Below are positions 45,970 to 54,880 of a stretch of DNA of 64,000 nucleotides, in pieces. Numbering within the stretch: the stretch's first letter is position 1; every line of letters begins with the position of its first letter. The stretch is taken from positions 48,310 through 112,309 of the forward strand of contig CAIOSP010000026.1 of NCBI GenBank assembly GCA_903861005.1, written 5' to 3'. This stretch comes from an uncultured Pseudomonadota bacterium (GTDB lineage: Bacteria > Myxococcota_A > UBA796 > GCA-2862545). Under the pieces are notes generated by a model, which saw only the letters and a program-made list of their open reading frames with translations, searched no databases and was not told where the DNA came from. The translations under genes and the position numbers were made by a program.

Positions 45970-47654
45970 GGGCACGCCCTCCCTACCTTGACCCGGGTGA
46001 GCGCGGCCGGGCTCGGGACGTCCAACTCCTCGCAGTAACCGCCCGGACCCGTGTACTTCTGCCACCGCTCGAAGACCGGGTTCTCCGGGTAGGCCTGGGC
46101 GTAGTAGCACATGGCCATCAGGTGCTGGGCGACCACCTTCACCGCGTAGCCCTGCGTCGCCGTCATCATGTAGCGCTGACAGCCGTCGCTCACGGACGCC
46201 GCGTCCGGGCACTTCGACACGTCGCCGTAGAAGTGCGCGGTGGGCATGTCAGCCGCCTTCTCCCCGAGCCAGCGCTTGTAGGCGGGCAGCAGGTTGTAGG
46301 GCTTGGAGACCTTGCCTTCGTAGAGCGGCGCGTCGTCGTAGCCCGCGTTGTGCGAGCCGATCGCGATCTGCACCGCGGCCCCGCTCGCCGCGATCGTCGA
46401 GTCGTGAAGCGGCATCTCCAGCGTGAGCATGGCCACGCGCGTGGAGAGCTGAAGATCGGTGCGGAAGTCGCTCGCGCACTCCGACAGGTTGCACGATCCG
46501 CCAGCGACGTAGTCGGCGGTCTGGCACGACTTGGGCGGCGGCGCCTTCTCCATGGGCGTAAACGTGCTGCCGGGCGCGTCGCGGTAGCGGCACTGCTTCA
46601 CGTCGATGCCAAGGCCCGCAAACGTCGGGTCGTCGCGGAAGCGCGCGCCGAACTCCGGCATGAACTGCCACCAGCCGCGCGCACAGCACGGCGACCACAC
46701 GGTCGGCTCGTAGCAGGACTCGGTCATCGGCAGGCCGGCGAACACCTCGGGCAGCTCGGCCGCGCGCAGGGCCGTGACCACCGCGGCGTACTCGTCCTTG
46801 ATCTCCTCGAAGCGCTTGAAGAGCTGCGGGTGCTTGGACCAGGCCTTGGCCGACCCGATCACCGCGCCGAAGAACTTGGGGTCCCACTTGGACGGGTCGT
46901 CCGGCGACAGCTCCGCGTGCACCGTGTCCCCGGCCAGCTTGCGGTCCCAGTCGATCACCGTGTCGAACAGAGGCGCCGCGAAGCCCTCCTGCTTGACCGC
47001 CTCAGCGTCCCAGCTGGTGACCGCGACCTCGTTCCAGAAGTACGCCGGCGGCTCGGACGGAGGCAGCGTGAAGCGCACGACGAGCAGCACCGCCGCCGTG
47101 AGCAGGAGCGCCCCGCTCAGCCCCACCATGGTGATCACGATGGCGCGGAGGCGGTCCTCGGACAAGCCACCGGCGAGCAGCGTCGACACCCGAGGCCGCT
47201 GACGCGCCGCCTGGATGGCGTCGGGCGGGCGCTCGATCTGCAGCATCGAGTCGTCGGCCTCCGACGTGAGGCGCTCAGCGTCGACCACGCCCAGGTCGCG
47301 GCACTCAACGAACTCCACCGTGATGCCGCGCGCCCCAGGCGGACCCAGGTGCAACGCCGCGCCGCGCGACAGCCGAGAGCGCTCCCGGATGGGCTCGATC
47401 GCTTCCCAGTCGACGTCCGCGTAGGGCGCGAGACGAACCGGGTTGGCGCCCACCGGCGTGACCCACGCGCTGGTCGGATCGTTGGCGGTGATCGTCGTGT
47501 GTCGCGCGGCCAGCCCGCGGCCGCCTGGGAGCGCGAGCCCGCCGGTGCCTGGGTCCGTGCCGAGCACGACGTGCGGGCCGCGCAGCACCTTGGGATCGCT
47601 GATCACGCCCGCGTCGCGGACCCGAAGCACCACGTCCCAGCGCCGCTCGCTCAC
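45966..47654 (-). CDS. FHA-like, single-pass, lytic-transglycosylase-like protein
   Basis: 562 residues. Residues about 25-120 look like an FHA-type phosphothreonine-binding fold (VVLGTDPGTGGLALPGG, RGLAARHTTITAND). A membrane helix spans about 171-195. The exported part carries a soluble lytic transglycosylase-like domain: LPMTESCYEPTVWSPCCARGWWQFMPEF, with likely catalytic Glu312 in the usual E-S, then G-W-Q-F-M-P pattern, and later IAIGSHNAGYDDAP. Many cysteines in the exported domain suggest disulfides. It could open the peptidoglycan for an envelope-spanning machine while the cytosolic domain reads phosphorylation. GTG start, overlapping the pseudokinase gene (GTGA). Confidence 0.8.
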   Translation of the reverse strand: MSERRWDVVLRVRDAGVISDPKVLRGPHVVLGTDPGTGGLALPGGRGLAARHTTITANDPTSAWVTPVGANPVRLAPYADVDWEAIEPIRERSRLSRGAALHLGPPGARGITVEFVECRDLGVVDAERLTSEADDSMLQIERPPDAIQAARQRPRVSTLLAGGLSEDRLRAIVITMVGLSGALLLTAAVLLVVRFTLPPSEPPAYFWNEVAVTSWDAEAVKQEGFAAPLFDTVIDWDRKLAGDTVHAELSPDDPSKWDPKFFGAVIGSAKAWSKHPQLFKRFEEIKDEYAAVVTALRAAELPEVFAGLPMTESCYEPTVWSPCCARGWWQFMPEFGARFRDDPTFAGLGIDVKQCRYRDAPGSTFTPMEKAPPPKSCQTADYVAGGSCNLSECASDFRTDLQLSTRVAMLTLEMPLHDSTIAASGAAVQIAIGSHNAGYDDAPLYEGKVSKPYNLLPAYKRWLGEKAADMPTAHFYGDVSKCPDAASVSDGCQRYMMTATQGYAVKVVAQHLMAMCYYAQAYPENPVFERWQKYTGPGGYCEELDVPSPAALTRVKVGRACP

Positions 47655-49681
47655 GGGACGATCTCCACGGTGCCGCCAGGACGAATCAGCCCGTCGAGCA
47701 GCGCGTCGGCTGGCACGTCCGCGCCGTCGATCCGCAGCGCCCGGCCGGTCGCGAGCCCGCCGACACCGGCCAGGGCGGCGGCCGCCTCCACCGCGAACAG
47801 CGCGGTCGACACGTTCGCCTCGACCACGCGCGAAGCCACCCGAACCCGCACCGCCACCGAGCGCGCGTCGACGCGGGTCAGCGAGAGCGCCGCGTCCGCC
47901 AGCGCCACGGACCGGGTAGTGTCTACGACCGCCGCGCCGTCGCGCGCCAAGCGCCAGATGGCGACCGCCCGACCATTCGTGTCCAGCCGCGACAGACCCG
48001 CCGCCGCGGCCAGCACGAGCGCCGCGCGGGACGCCGAGAGCTCGGGCGCCACCGTCGCTTCCGCCTCAGGGCCGTCGGGCGTCGTGGCCCGCAGCGTGAC
48101 GGGGCCGACCGGCTCCCACACCGTCGCCGCGGCAGACTCAGGCCTCGGCTGCTCAGCCGTGGGCGAGTCGTCGGCGGGAGGCTCGACCGTGGGCGTGGGC
48201 GCGTCGGCGGCGGGAGGCTCGACCGTGGGCGTGGGCGCGTCGTCGGCGGGAGGCTCGACCGTGGGCGTGGGCGCGTCGGCCGTAGGCGAGCCCTCGGCCG
48301 CGGACGCAGCAGGCACATCCTCCACTACGTGCCGCGACAGCTCGATCGTCGGCGCGTCTTCGGGAGCCGCCACCTCGACCGGCGGCGCAGACTGCGCGTC
48401 GGCGGGCTCGGGCTTGGCGCCCGGGAGCGGCGCGTCCATCAGCTCGGCGAGCGCGGACTCGTCCGCGGACTCGTCGTCTTCTTCGGGCTCCGCGTAGGTC
48501 GCGTTCAGATCGGCCACGGTCGCCTGGGGCGCCGTGACGACGGTCGCCTCGGGCGGCGAGACCACAGGCGGCGCCGGGATCACAGGCGGTGCAACGGGAG
48601 GCACGACCACCTGCGGTGGTACGGCCGGCACGACCAAAGGCGGCCCGCTCGCGGCGCCCGCTCGCGCCGCGCGACCCAGGCGCCCACCAAGCGACACAAT
48701 GCGCGCGCGCGCCGCCGCAGGAGCCTCAGGCGTCGCCTTGACCGCGGGCTCTCCGACGCGGGCGTCCGCGTCGCCGCGCTCCTCCTCCAGCGCCACGAAC
48801 CGATTGGGCGGGTCGATGTCCTTGGACGACAGCAGCGCGTGCAGCGACGGTCCCTCCAGGTCCGGTGCGCCCAGCTCCTGACGAAGCGCTGCGGCGAACG
48901 ACGCCGCGTCCGGCCAGCGCGCGTCCACGTCACGGCGGAGGGCGCGTCCTAGGACCGCCGCGACCGACTTGGGCAGGCGCTCCCGCCACGCCCACAGGAT
49001 CCGGTCACCCTCGGCTTCACGCGCGGCCTCACGGATCTGATCGACCGTGCCCGCGTACACCGGCTCGCCGACGATCCACTCCAAAGCGACCAAGGCCAAG
49101 CCGAACAGGTCGCTCGTAGCGTCCTCGTCGCGGCCCTCCAGGCGCTCGGGCGGGGCGTAGCGCAGCGCCTCGGCGAGCGCGGCCCCCTCGGTCCCGAGAC
49201 CGTGCCGACCACCCAAGACGTCGTAGCCGAGCAGCACGACCTGCCCGTCCCGACGAAGCGCCAGCCGCCATGGGTCGATCGCGCCATGACAGGGCGCGCC
49301 GAGCGGGCCCGCCTCGCGGTGGGCGCGCGCCAACAGCTCCGCCGCCTGCCAGGCCAGCTCCAGACCCGCGCGCAGACCCGGAGCGCGCCCCCGACGACGC
49401 AGGCTCGCCAACACCTCAGCCGCGGACCAGACCTCGCCCGTGGCGAACACGACCGCGCCCGCCGTCCGGTCCACCGCGACCAGCCGCGCCAGACCCGCGA
49501 ACCCCGGACGCTCCAAGAAGGCGCGGACGCCGTCGCGCACCGCGAGCTCAGCGCCTGTGCGCTGAGAGAGCGTCCACACGACCGCGGTGTGCGCGCCTCG
49601 ATCCCCGTCCAAGCCTGCCAGCTCGAACCCGGGCCCCTGCACCCGCCGACCGGTCGGCTGCATCCCCGCGATCAAGTCCAT
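47651..49681 (-). CDS. Pseudokinase-like protein with Pro-Thr repeats
   Basis: 676 residues. Residues 1 to about 275 have the layout of a Hanks-type kinase C lobe but with lost catalysis: the HRD loop is HGAIDPWRL (132-140), the DFG position reads GYD (152-154), and there is no clear glycine loop or VAIK lysine. APPERL and TSDLFGLALVALEWIVGEPVY match the APE and F-helix segments. Residues about 300-520 are a disordered Pro/Glu/Thr/Asp-rich part, including three 12-residue repeats near 48177-48284. The C-terminal 150 residues are a separate alpha/beta-like domain. Likely a scaffold for the adjacent FHA-like protein, not an active enzyme. Confidence 0.78.
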   Translation of the reverse strand: MDLIAGMQPTGRRVQGPGFELAGLDGDRGAHTAVVWTLSQRTGAELAVRDGVRAFLERPGFAGLARLVAVDRTAGAVVFATGEVWSAAEVLASLRRRGRAPGLRAGLELAWQAAELLARAHREAGPLGAPCHGAIDPWRLALRRDGQVVLLGYDVLGGRHGLGTEGAALAEALRYAPPERLEGRDEDATSDLFGLALVALEWIVGEPVYAGTVDQIREAAREAEGDRILWAWRERLPKSVAAVLGRALRRDVDARWPDAASFAAALRQELGAPDLEGPSLHALLSSKDIDPPNRFVALEEERGDADARVGEPAVKATPEAPAAARARIVSLGGRLGRAARAGAASGPPLVVPAVPPQVVVPPVAPPVIPAPPVVSPPEATVVTAPQATVADLNATYAEPEEDDESADESALAELMDAPLPGAKPEPADAQSAPPVEVAAPEDAPTIELSRHVVEDVPAASAAEGSPTADAPTPTVEPPADDAPTPTVEPPAADAPTPTVEPPADDSPTAEQPRPESAAATVWEPVGPVTLRATTPDGPEAEATVAPELSASRAALVLAAAAGLSRLDTNGRAVAIWRLARDGAAVVDTTRSVALADAALSLTRVDARSVAVRVRVASRVVEANVSTALFAVEAAAALAGVGGLATGRALRIDGADVPADALLDGLIRPGGTVEIVP
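48177..48284 (-). repeat. Three tandem 36-bp repeats inside the pseudokinase gene
   Basis: Three 36-bp units (48177-48212, 48213-48248, 48249-48284). Units 1 and 2 differ at one base; unit 3 diverges at its end. They encode a 12-residue motif of the type PPADDAPTPTVE, part of a flexible linker. Their near identity implies recent duplication or slippage, so copy number could vary between strains. Confidence 0.8.
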
Positions 49682-49771
49682 GACGACCTCACCCGACGCG
49701 ACGCCGCCGTTCCCGACGGCACGGACGGCGCCCGCGCGGCGCGGACGGCCAGCGTGCCTACGAGGGTCGGC

Positions 49772-51274
49772 TCACTCCGGCCCGTTGCTGTGTACGTGGA
49801 CAAAGCTGCAGTCCCCCGCCGCGTCCCAGTTCGGACGATCGATGCGAAGATCGATCTGCGTCGCCTCGACGACCGAAGCCGGGAGATCCAAGCTGCACTT
49901 GCGCGTCGGCTTGCCGCTGACGGTGAGGCTCAACGTCATGTGCGGGGAGGCGATGAGCGCGGCGCGGCGGACGTAGCCGCTGCGGGGCGGCGGCACGCCT
50001 TCCAGGACCGCCCAGTTCGAGCAGCTCGCGCTCGTCTGGCAACGCAGCTCACCGAACGTGATGTCCGCGAAGGTGTTGTCGTAGCCGCTCACCTTGAGCG
50101 TGATCTTGTCGGACAAGACCGGCGCGGCCGCAGGGGCCGGAGCCGGAGCGGGCGCAGGCGCGGGAGTCGGCTTGGGCGCCGGAGCTGGCGCGGGCCGGGG
50201 TGCAGGCGAAGCCGTCGGCTTGGGCGCCGGAGCTGGCCCAGGACGCGGCGTGACCATTGCGGGAGCGGAAGCCGGCGCGGGCGCCACCGTCGGCGCGGGC
50301 GCAGGCGTCGGCGCAGGCGCGGCCGTCGGGGCGATGTCGGGCCCGAGGCTCGGACCGATCGGTGGAGGCGCGGCGGCCGGAGCGGGCGCAGGCGCAGGCG
50401 CAGGCGCTTCGACCGGAGCGACCGCCGCAGCCACCGCGGGCGGCGCGGCGGGCTTGCTGTGCTTCTTCTTGAACACGCCGCCCTGGACCAGGACGACCGC
50501 GAGCACAGCGACCACGGCGAGCACGCCAACGCCTGCCACGACGGGGCTCATCCGCTTGCGAGCAGGGGCCGCCGCCGGAGCGGGACTCGGCGCCGGAGCG
50601 CGCGCCGCGGGCATGGACGCAGCGCCCGACGCTTCCGCAGGGACGGGCGTCCGCACAGGCGCCGGTCGAGCCTGGACGACCCCGGACTGCTCGGCGGGCA
50701 CCGACGAAGACTCACTGAACGGCGGCGTGACGATCACGACGTCGGGCGCGTCCTCACCAGCGATGTTGCTGTGAGCAGCGACCACCGCCGGAGGCGTGAT
50801 CACGCCCTCGGAGCCACGCCAGAACATCTGCGGCGCGCGCGCGTCGACGCGAAGCCAGCGGCTCGGCGAGTCGTCCACGGCGTCGCCCAGGTACATGCCC
50901 CAGGCCGAGTTCGCGACGCTGTTGAACACGCGCGTCTTGCCGCGCAGCAGGGCCGCATAGCTGAACCAAAGGCCGTCGATAGAGGACTCAGTCCCGGGCA
51001 CCGGCGCGATCGACTGCCAGGACAGCGTCTTCTTCTCGCCGAAGACGATGTCGAGCGTCTCCTCGCGGCCGCTCCCGAACATGGACCGACCAGGGCGCTC
51101 CAGCAAGAACTTCACGCGGGGCATGCGCCCCAAGTAGAACTTGCCAGCCCGCCGCTCCACGAGAACGACATCGTCGTCCGCGCCGAACACCCAGGCCCCG
51201 TCCCCACGGATACGCGGCAAGTCCGCTCGACGCGGAACCGCTGCACCCTCGATCGCGCGCACGCGTGGCGCCAT
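49772..51274 (-). CDS. Single-pass protein with long Pro-Ala linker
   Basis: 500 residues. An N-terminal cytosolic domain (about 1-165: GDGAWVFGADDDVVLVER, RGKTRVFNSVANSAWGMYLGD) of no recognised family, a variable linker, a membrane helix (about 247-268, VVAGVGVLAVVAVLAVVLV), then about 130 residues of Ala-Pro-rich spacer (DNA 50120-50450, repetitive) and a C-terminal exported domain of about 115 residues with cysteines (LRCQTSASCSNW, RKCSLDL, GDCSFV). The spacer could cross the periplasm. AGGAG and GAGG precede the ATG. First gene of the minus-strand run that includes the pseudokinase and FHA-like genes. Confidence 0.78.
   Translation of the reverse strand: MAPRVRAIEGAAVPRRADLPRIRGDGAWVFGADDDVVLVERRAGKFYLGRMPRVKFLLERPGRSMFGSGREETLDIVFGEKKTLSWQSIAPVPGTESSIDGLWFSYAALLRGKTRVFNSVANSAWGMYLGDAVDDSPSRWLRVDARAPQMFWRGSEGVITPPAVVAAHSNIAGEDAPDVVIVTPPFSESSSVPAEQSGVVQARPAPVRTPVPAEASGAASMPAARAPAPSPAPAAAPARKRMSPVVAGVGVLAVVAVLAVVLVQGGVFKKKHSKPAAPPAVAAAVAPVEAPAPAPAPAPAAAPPPIGPSLGPDIAPTAAPAPTPAPAPTVAPAPASAPAMVTPRPGPAPAPKPTASPAPRPAPAPAPKPTPAPAPAPAPAPAAAPVLSDKITLKVSGYDNTFADITFGELRCQTSASCSNWAVLEGVPPPRSGYVRRAALIASPHMTLSLTVSGKPTRKCSLDLPASVVEATQIDLRIDRPNWDAAGDCSFVHVHSNGPE
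50120..50450 (-). repeat. Ala-Pro-rich low-complexity coding stretch
   Basis: GC-rich imperfect repeats coding for (Ala-Pro)n interspersed with KPT and PAPA units. Low complexity explains the apparent open frames in all other readings here. Confidence 0.7.
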
Positions 51275-51412
51275 CCTCGACTTCTCCTAAGAGCATGCCA
51301 TCATAGGACGATCTAGCGGTCCGCGTCCACGTCTGCACGCGCAACAGGCCTACAACTTCGCCTACGGGCCGCTGCCGCGACGGGTGGATACGGGCCACCG
51401 CGGGGAGTGGAC
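51275..51412. promoter_or_regulatory. Divergent intergenic region
   Basis: 138 bp between the Pro-Ala-linked gene (minus) and the unknown plus-strand gene. It contains short AT-containing segments around CTAAGAGCATGCCATCATAGG near 51288-51305 and should hold promoters for both directions, but none could be defined by eye. Confidence 0.4.
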
Positions 51413-52867
51413 GTGCGGCCAGTCGACGAGCAGGGTCCAGACGACGATCCCAAGGCCCGTCGGGTGAACGCCGCGCCCGCCGTCACCAACACGGCCGAGC
51501 AGCCCCCCGACGAGCCACCGAGCGAGCCGGGCAACGCCTTTCGCGCCCGCCTCGCCGCCAAGGGCCAAGACCCGAACGCGCCCCCCGAGGCGCCGCCCAA
51601 CGACATCGCCGACGCTCCGTCCGCGCCCGCCCGCCCCCCGGAGGACGACGACGTCGAAGCCTTGCTGCTGGGCGACCGCGGCTGGGGGCCCGCTCCAGCG
51701 CCCACGCCCAAGGTGCCCGATCTGTCCGGCTGGATCGACGCGCCCGCCCTTCCCGTCGAGGCCCGCGCGGCCTGGAGGCGGCGCCTCGGGTTCACCCACG
51801 AGCGGCCCGTCGACCTGGACCCGGGCGCAGGCCTGCTACGAAACAGTGCGGTCGCCTGGGTGCGGGCCGCGTCGCCTTGGCTGCTCGAGGACCCGATCGG
51901 GGCCACGCTCGCCGCGGTCGCCCGCGCGCCCTGGGGAGCCTGGGTCGGTGTCGGTCGCGCGGCCCGCCTGGACGCCGCCCGCGTGGCGCTGACCCAGCTC
52001 GCGCTGCTCCGGACCGGCCAGCCTGGAGGTCCCGTCCACCTCGCCACCCACGCGGCGCGACTCGATGAGTTCGAGCGCTCGGTGCGGGAGCGCGGCGGCC
52101 GGTTCCCGACCGTGTCGGCGCTCACGCGCGTGGAAGGCACCCTGGTTGAAGCACCCCGAGCGGACGCCTGGACGCCCGTCGTCCGCGCCTGGCTCGACGT
52201 GAGGACGCTGCCCGCCCCTCGGGCGTTCGACGACGCGCCCGAGCTCGACGACGCCACGCGCCGCGCTCTGGCCGAGCAGGGGCTCCGGGTCGCGCGCGAG
52301 GTCGCGCGGCTCCGCGCGCGGGCAGCCGGCATCGTGCTGCTCGTCTCCGCCCACGCTCGGCCCGACCTAAGCTTGGTCGCGGGGGCGGTCGGCGCGTTGG
52401 ACGCCCGCACGCAAACCATCCTGGTGGGGCTGGGCTCCCTCGGGCGTGGCCTGCACCACACGCCGCCTCTCCCGACCACGGCGGCGAGGCAGTCCCTGGC
52501 GTCGCTGACCCGCGCGCTCGACCAAGCGGCGGATGAGGCCGCACGGCTGCTGTCTCCGGTTCTCGGCGTGTTCGGTCCTCCGTCTCCGCCGCCGTACACG
52601 GCCGCTCAGGTGGACGCCGCGCTGCGCCAAGTGCAGCGGCGCGATCCGCTCTTGTCGGCGGACTCTCCGGTGGACGCGGCGATCGCGGCGCTCCTTCGGG
52701 GCGAGACGCCGCCCGCCGTCGACCGCGCCCCCGCCTGCCTGGCCGTGATCGCCATCGACAGGCTCGCCAGCGGCGCCACGCTCGACGCGGTCCTGGCGGA
52801 GCAAGGACGCGCGCTGGTCGCGGTCGGCGCGTCCGGCGCGGTCGAGCTCATCCTTCGGGCGGTCTGA
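51413..52867 (+). CDS. Protein of unknown function with disordered N terminus
   Basis: About 484 residues. The first 110 are Pro/Ala/Asp-rich and probably disordered; the remainder is a predicted helical/alpha-beta protein with repeated Ala-Arg-Leu helices and no motif I know. GTG 51413 is chosen because GGGGAG lies 5 bp upstream; GTG 51407 is in the same frame. No signal peptide or membrane helix. It is the only plus-strand gene between the envelope cluster and the CIS operon, and a hairpin separates it from the facing gene. Confidence 0.72.
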   Translation: MRPVDEQGPDDDPKARRVNAAPAVTNTAEQPPDEPPSEPGNAFRARLAAKGQDPNAPPEAPPNDIADAPSAPARPPEDDDVEALLLGDRGWGPAPAPTPKVPDLSGWIDAPALPVEARAAWRRRLGFTHERPVDLDPGAGLLRNSAVAWVRAASPWLLEDPIGATLAAVARAPWGAWVGVGRAARLDAARVALTQLALLRTGQPGGPVHLATHAARLDEFERSVRERGGRFPTVSALTRVEGTLVEAPRADAWTPVVRAWLDVRTLPAPRAFDDAPELDDATRRALAEQGLRVAREVARLRARAAGIVLLVSAHARPDLSLVAGAVGALDARTQTILVGLGSLGRGLHHTPPLPTTAARQSLASLTRALDQAADEAARLLSPVLGVFGPPSPPPYTAAQVDAALRQVQRRDPLLSADSPVDAAIAALLRGETPPAVDRAPACLAVIAIDRLASGATLDAVLAEQGRALVAVGASGAVELILRAV

Positions 52868-52889
52868 GCGGCGCGCGTCGTCCCGCCCG

Positions 52890-52914
52890 CCGAACGCGGC
52901 ACGAGCGTGTTCGG
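52890..52914. terminator. Hairpin between convergent genes
   Basis: CCGAACGCG (52890-52898), loop of 7, CGTGTTCGG (52906-52914): a 9-bp stem with one G-U pair, in the middle of the gap between the unknown plus-strand gene and the end of the CIS operon. Being symmetrical it could serve both directions; no T-run. Confidence 0.42.
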
Positions 52915-53004
52915 GCCGAGTCTGCGCCGAGGAGGCAGCGCCCCAGACGACGACCGCTGGACTCTTCGGCGAGACCTCGCCCTCTGCGCACGCGTCACGG
53001 CCGA

Positions 53005-53922
53005 TCAGCGCCCGGGCACCGCGACGCCGCAGACCTCGCAGCCGGTGCCCGTCGCCACCGCGCGACGCGCCGCGAGGCACCCGCGGTGGAACACCCGGTC
53101 GCAGCCGTACCCGCAGCCCTCAGCCACGTCGATCGACACGGCCCCGCCGCACAGGGCGCAAGCACGACCCGACTGCGACGCCTCCGTCGCGGTGGAGGCC
53201 GCTTCGGCGGTCAGCGGGTCGAAGGGCCCAAGCAGCGTCAGGCCGCCGAGCAAGGCGCCAACACCACCGCCGAGACCCGTGAGCACCAACAGCCGCAGCG
53301 ACGCGCCGGCCGCCGCGTGGTGGATGGCCACCGCGTCCACCCCCGACGTCCACGCCACCGCGCCGAGCACCGCCAACATCGGCACGCCGAGCACGGCGCC
53401 CGCGAGCGCGTCCCACAGCGCGATCGATCCGCCCGGCCGCCGAACCGCGAGCGCCGTCAGCCACGCCGACCCGAACGCGCCCAGGAAGGCCACGCCCGGC
53501 ATCGGCAGCGCGCGCAGCCCCACCGCGGCGATCGCCGTCCACGCCAGCACCCGCAGTACGCTCGCGACACGGTTGAGGACCGAGCGCGCCGGCGGAAGCG
53601 CGGCCGCCAGCCCGGCGTCGCGCTCCCGCACGGGCGAGCCCGGGGCCGGATCGGGCAGCAGGTGGATGAGCTCCCACGGCACCACGCCCACGTCCGCCAG
53701 CCGCTCGTCGTCGCGCAGCAGCCGACCGCGCGCGAGCAGGCCAAACGTGCGGCGGGATCCGTCCGGCCACCACGCGCCCAGGCCGGCGTCGCGCGCGATG
53801 CGCGTCGTCAGGTCCGCCGCGGGCAGGTAGGTCGGCACGACAAGATCCAGCACGCGCGGCGTGAGGTCGATGACCTGCACGCGCACGGGCGCGGTCCCTG
53901 CCTCTCGCGGAGCTACGGTCAA
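53005..53922 (-). CDS. YukD-like ubiquitin-fold / membrane / C4HC3 zinc-finger protein
   Basis: 305 residues. Residues about 12-90 look like a YukD/EsaB-type ubiquitin-like domain (VRVQVIDLTPRVLDLVVP, then TFGLLARGRLLRDDERLADV and ELIHLLPD). Three to four hydrophobic helices follow (about 116-160, 170-195, 205-232). The C-terminal 50 residues hold eight ligands in a C4HC3 order: Cys255, 258, 270, 274, His279, Cys282, 295, 298 (C-x2-C-x11-C-x3-C-x4-H-x2-C-x12-C-x2-C), the spacing of PHD/RING-like cross-brace fingers. TTG start with GGAGGG 6 bp upstream overlaps the preceding CIS gene (TTGA), so it is co-translated with it. Function unknown. Confidence 0.82.
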   Translation of the reverse strand: MTVAPREAGTAPVRVQVIDLTPRVLDLVVPTYLPAADLTTRIARDAGLGAWWPDGSRRTFGLLARGRLLRDDERLADVGVVPWELIHLLPDPAPGSPVRERDAGLAAALPPARSVLNRVASVLRVLAWTAIAAVGLRALPMPGVAFLGAFGSAWLTALAVRRPGGSIALWDALAGAVLGVPMLAVLGAVAWTSGVDAVAIHHAAAGASLRLLVLTGLGGGVGALLGGLTLLGPFDPLTAEAASTATEASQSGRACALCGGAVSIDVAEGCGYGCDRVFHRGCLAARRAVATGTGCEVCGVAVPGR

Positions 53923-54869
53923 CGACCCTCCGACCGAGCCTCAACGGTGGCCTGGAGCTCTTCGACCGCGCGCTCCAGCGGCGGCAGCAAGCGCTCGAAC
54001 TGCTCAAACCACGCCTGCCAAAGTCGCGCGTCGTGCGCGCTCGTCGGCGACGCGTCGTCCACCGCCTGCAGGAGCGTGGCCAGCTGGCCGATGCGCTCGG
54101 TCACGTCGCGTACGCCGTCGGCGTCGAAGAAGGTGCGCGCGTGACGGACCAGGCTGCCCGCGGTCCGGTAGAGCACGGTGTCCGCTGTGCCCTCCTCGAT
54201 CAGCAGGAACTCGGCGCCCACGAGCGCCGCGTAAAAGCCGTAAGCGGCGATCGACAGCTCGTGCAGGCGTGACGTGCGGAAGAGCAGCAGCATGACCGAG
54301 CGATTCAGCTCGACGTAGCGGGTGACGCGCGGCTTGAGCCAGCTCTCGGCGGCGCGCTCCACGCGGCCCGCGCGCGGCACCGGCACGTGCACGTGCGCCA
54401 TTCGACCCAGGCGTACGCGCAGACGCGCGACCGCGACGCCGTCGTCCGGCTCGGCCTCGGCGGGGAGCAGGCGGGCCTCCACCGACTCCACGATGCGCGA
54501 CGGGCGGCTGTCGGCGGTGTCGAAGATCGGGCGCGCGGAGGACGGGTCCTCGCGCTCCACATGCAGCAGCCACAGCACGTAGTCGCCGTCGACCTCCTGC
54601 ATCTCCAGCGGCACCAGCAGATCGGCGGGCAGGTGCATGCCCTGGCCGGAGCGCGCCAGGCCAAAGCCCGCCGACACCACCGCCTCATAGCGATCCACGC
54701 GCTGGTTCAGCTCGACCGCGAGCCCCTGCACCACGCCGTGGCCCGACAGGTACCGCGCGTGACGCCGCTGGGCGTTGCGGTGGTAGAGCTGCTCGGACAC
54801 CAGATCGCCCGCCGTGAGGCACAGGCCCTCAAAGGCGTTGAGTCGCACCAGATCTTCTCGGGACGTCAT
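53919..54869 (-). CDS. CIS-operon-associated protein (LTADD/EQ-Y type)
   Basis: 316 residues from ATG 54869, with a GAGGGGAG site directly upstream. The N terminus LVRLNAFEGLCLTAGDLVSEQLYHRNAQRRHARYLSGHGVVQGL matches a motif I know from proteins encoded next to extracellular/cytoplasmic contractile injection baseplate genes (F-x-G-L-x-L-T-A-x-D then a helical H-x-R-x-L-H-G-x-G-V-V segment). The remainder is alpha/beta with a helical C terminus. Probably a baseplate accessory or assembly factor. No catalytic motif seen. Motif segments are quoted from the start of the protein. Confidence 0.78.
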   Translation of the reverse strand: MTSREDLVRLNAFEGLCLTAGDLVSEQLYHRNAQRRHARYLSGHGVVQGLAVELNQRVDRYEAVVSAGFGLARSGQGMHLPADLLVPLEMQEVDGDYVLWLLHVEREDPSSARPIFDTADSRPSRIVESVEARLLPAEAEPDDGVAVARLRVRLGRMAHVHVPVPRAGRVERAAESWLKPRVTRYVELNRSVMLLLFRTSRLHELSIAAYGFYAALVGAEFLLIEEGTADTVLYRTAGSLVRHARTFFDADGVRDVTERIGQLATLLQAVDDASPTSAHDARLWQAWFEQFERLLPPLERAVEELQATVEARSEGR

Positions 54870-54880
54870 CTCAACTCCCC

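Noticed and set aside
48177-48284. 36-bp repeats as a CRISPR array
   Set aside because: The units are directly adjacent without spacers, in frame, and code for a Pro-Thr linker.
53005-53922. A full bacterial ubiquitination system (E1, E2, E3)
   Set aside because: No E1- or E2-like gene or peptidase is present in the window; only a ubiquitin-like region and a zinc finger are seen.
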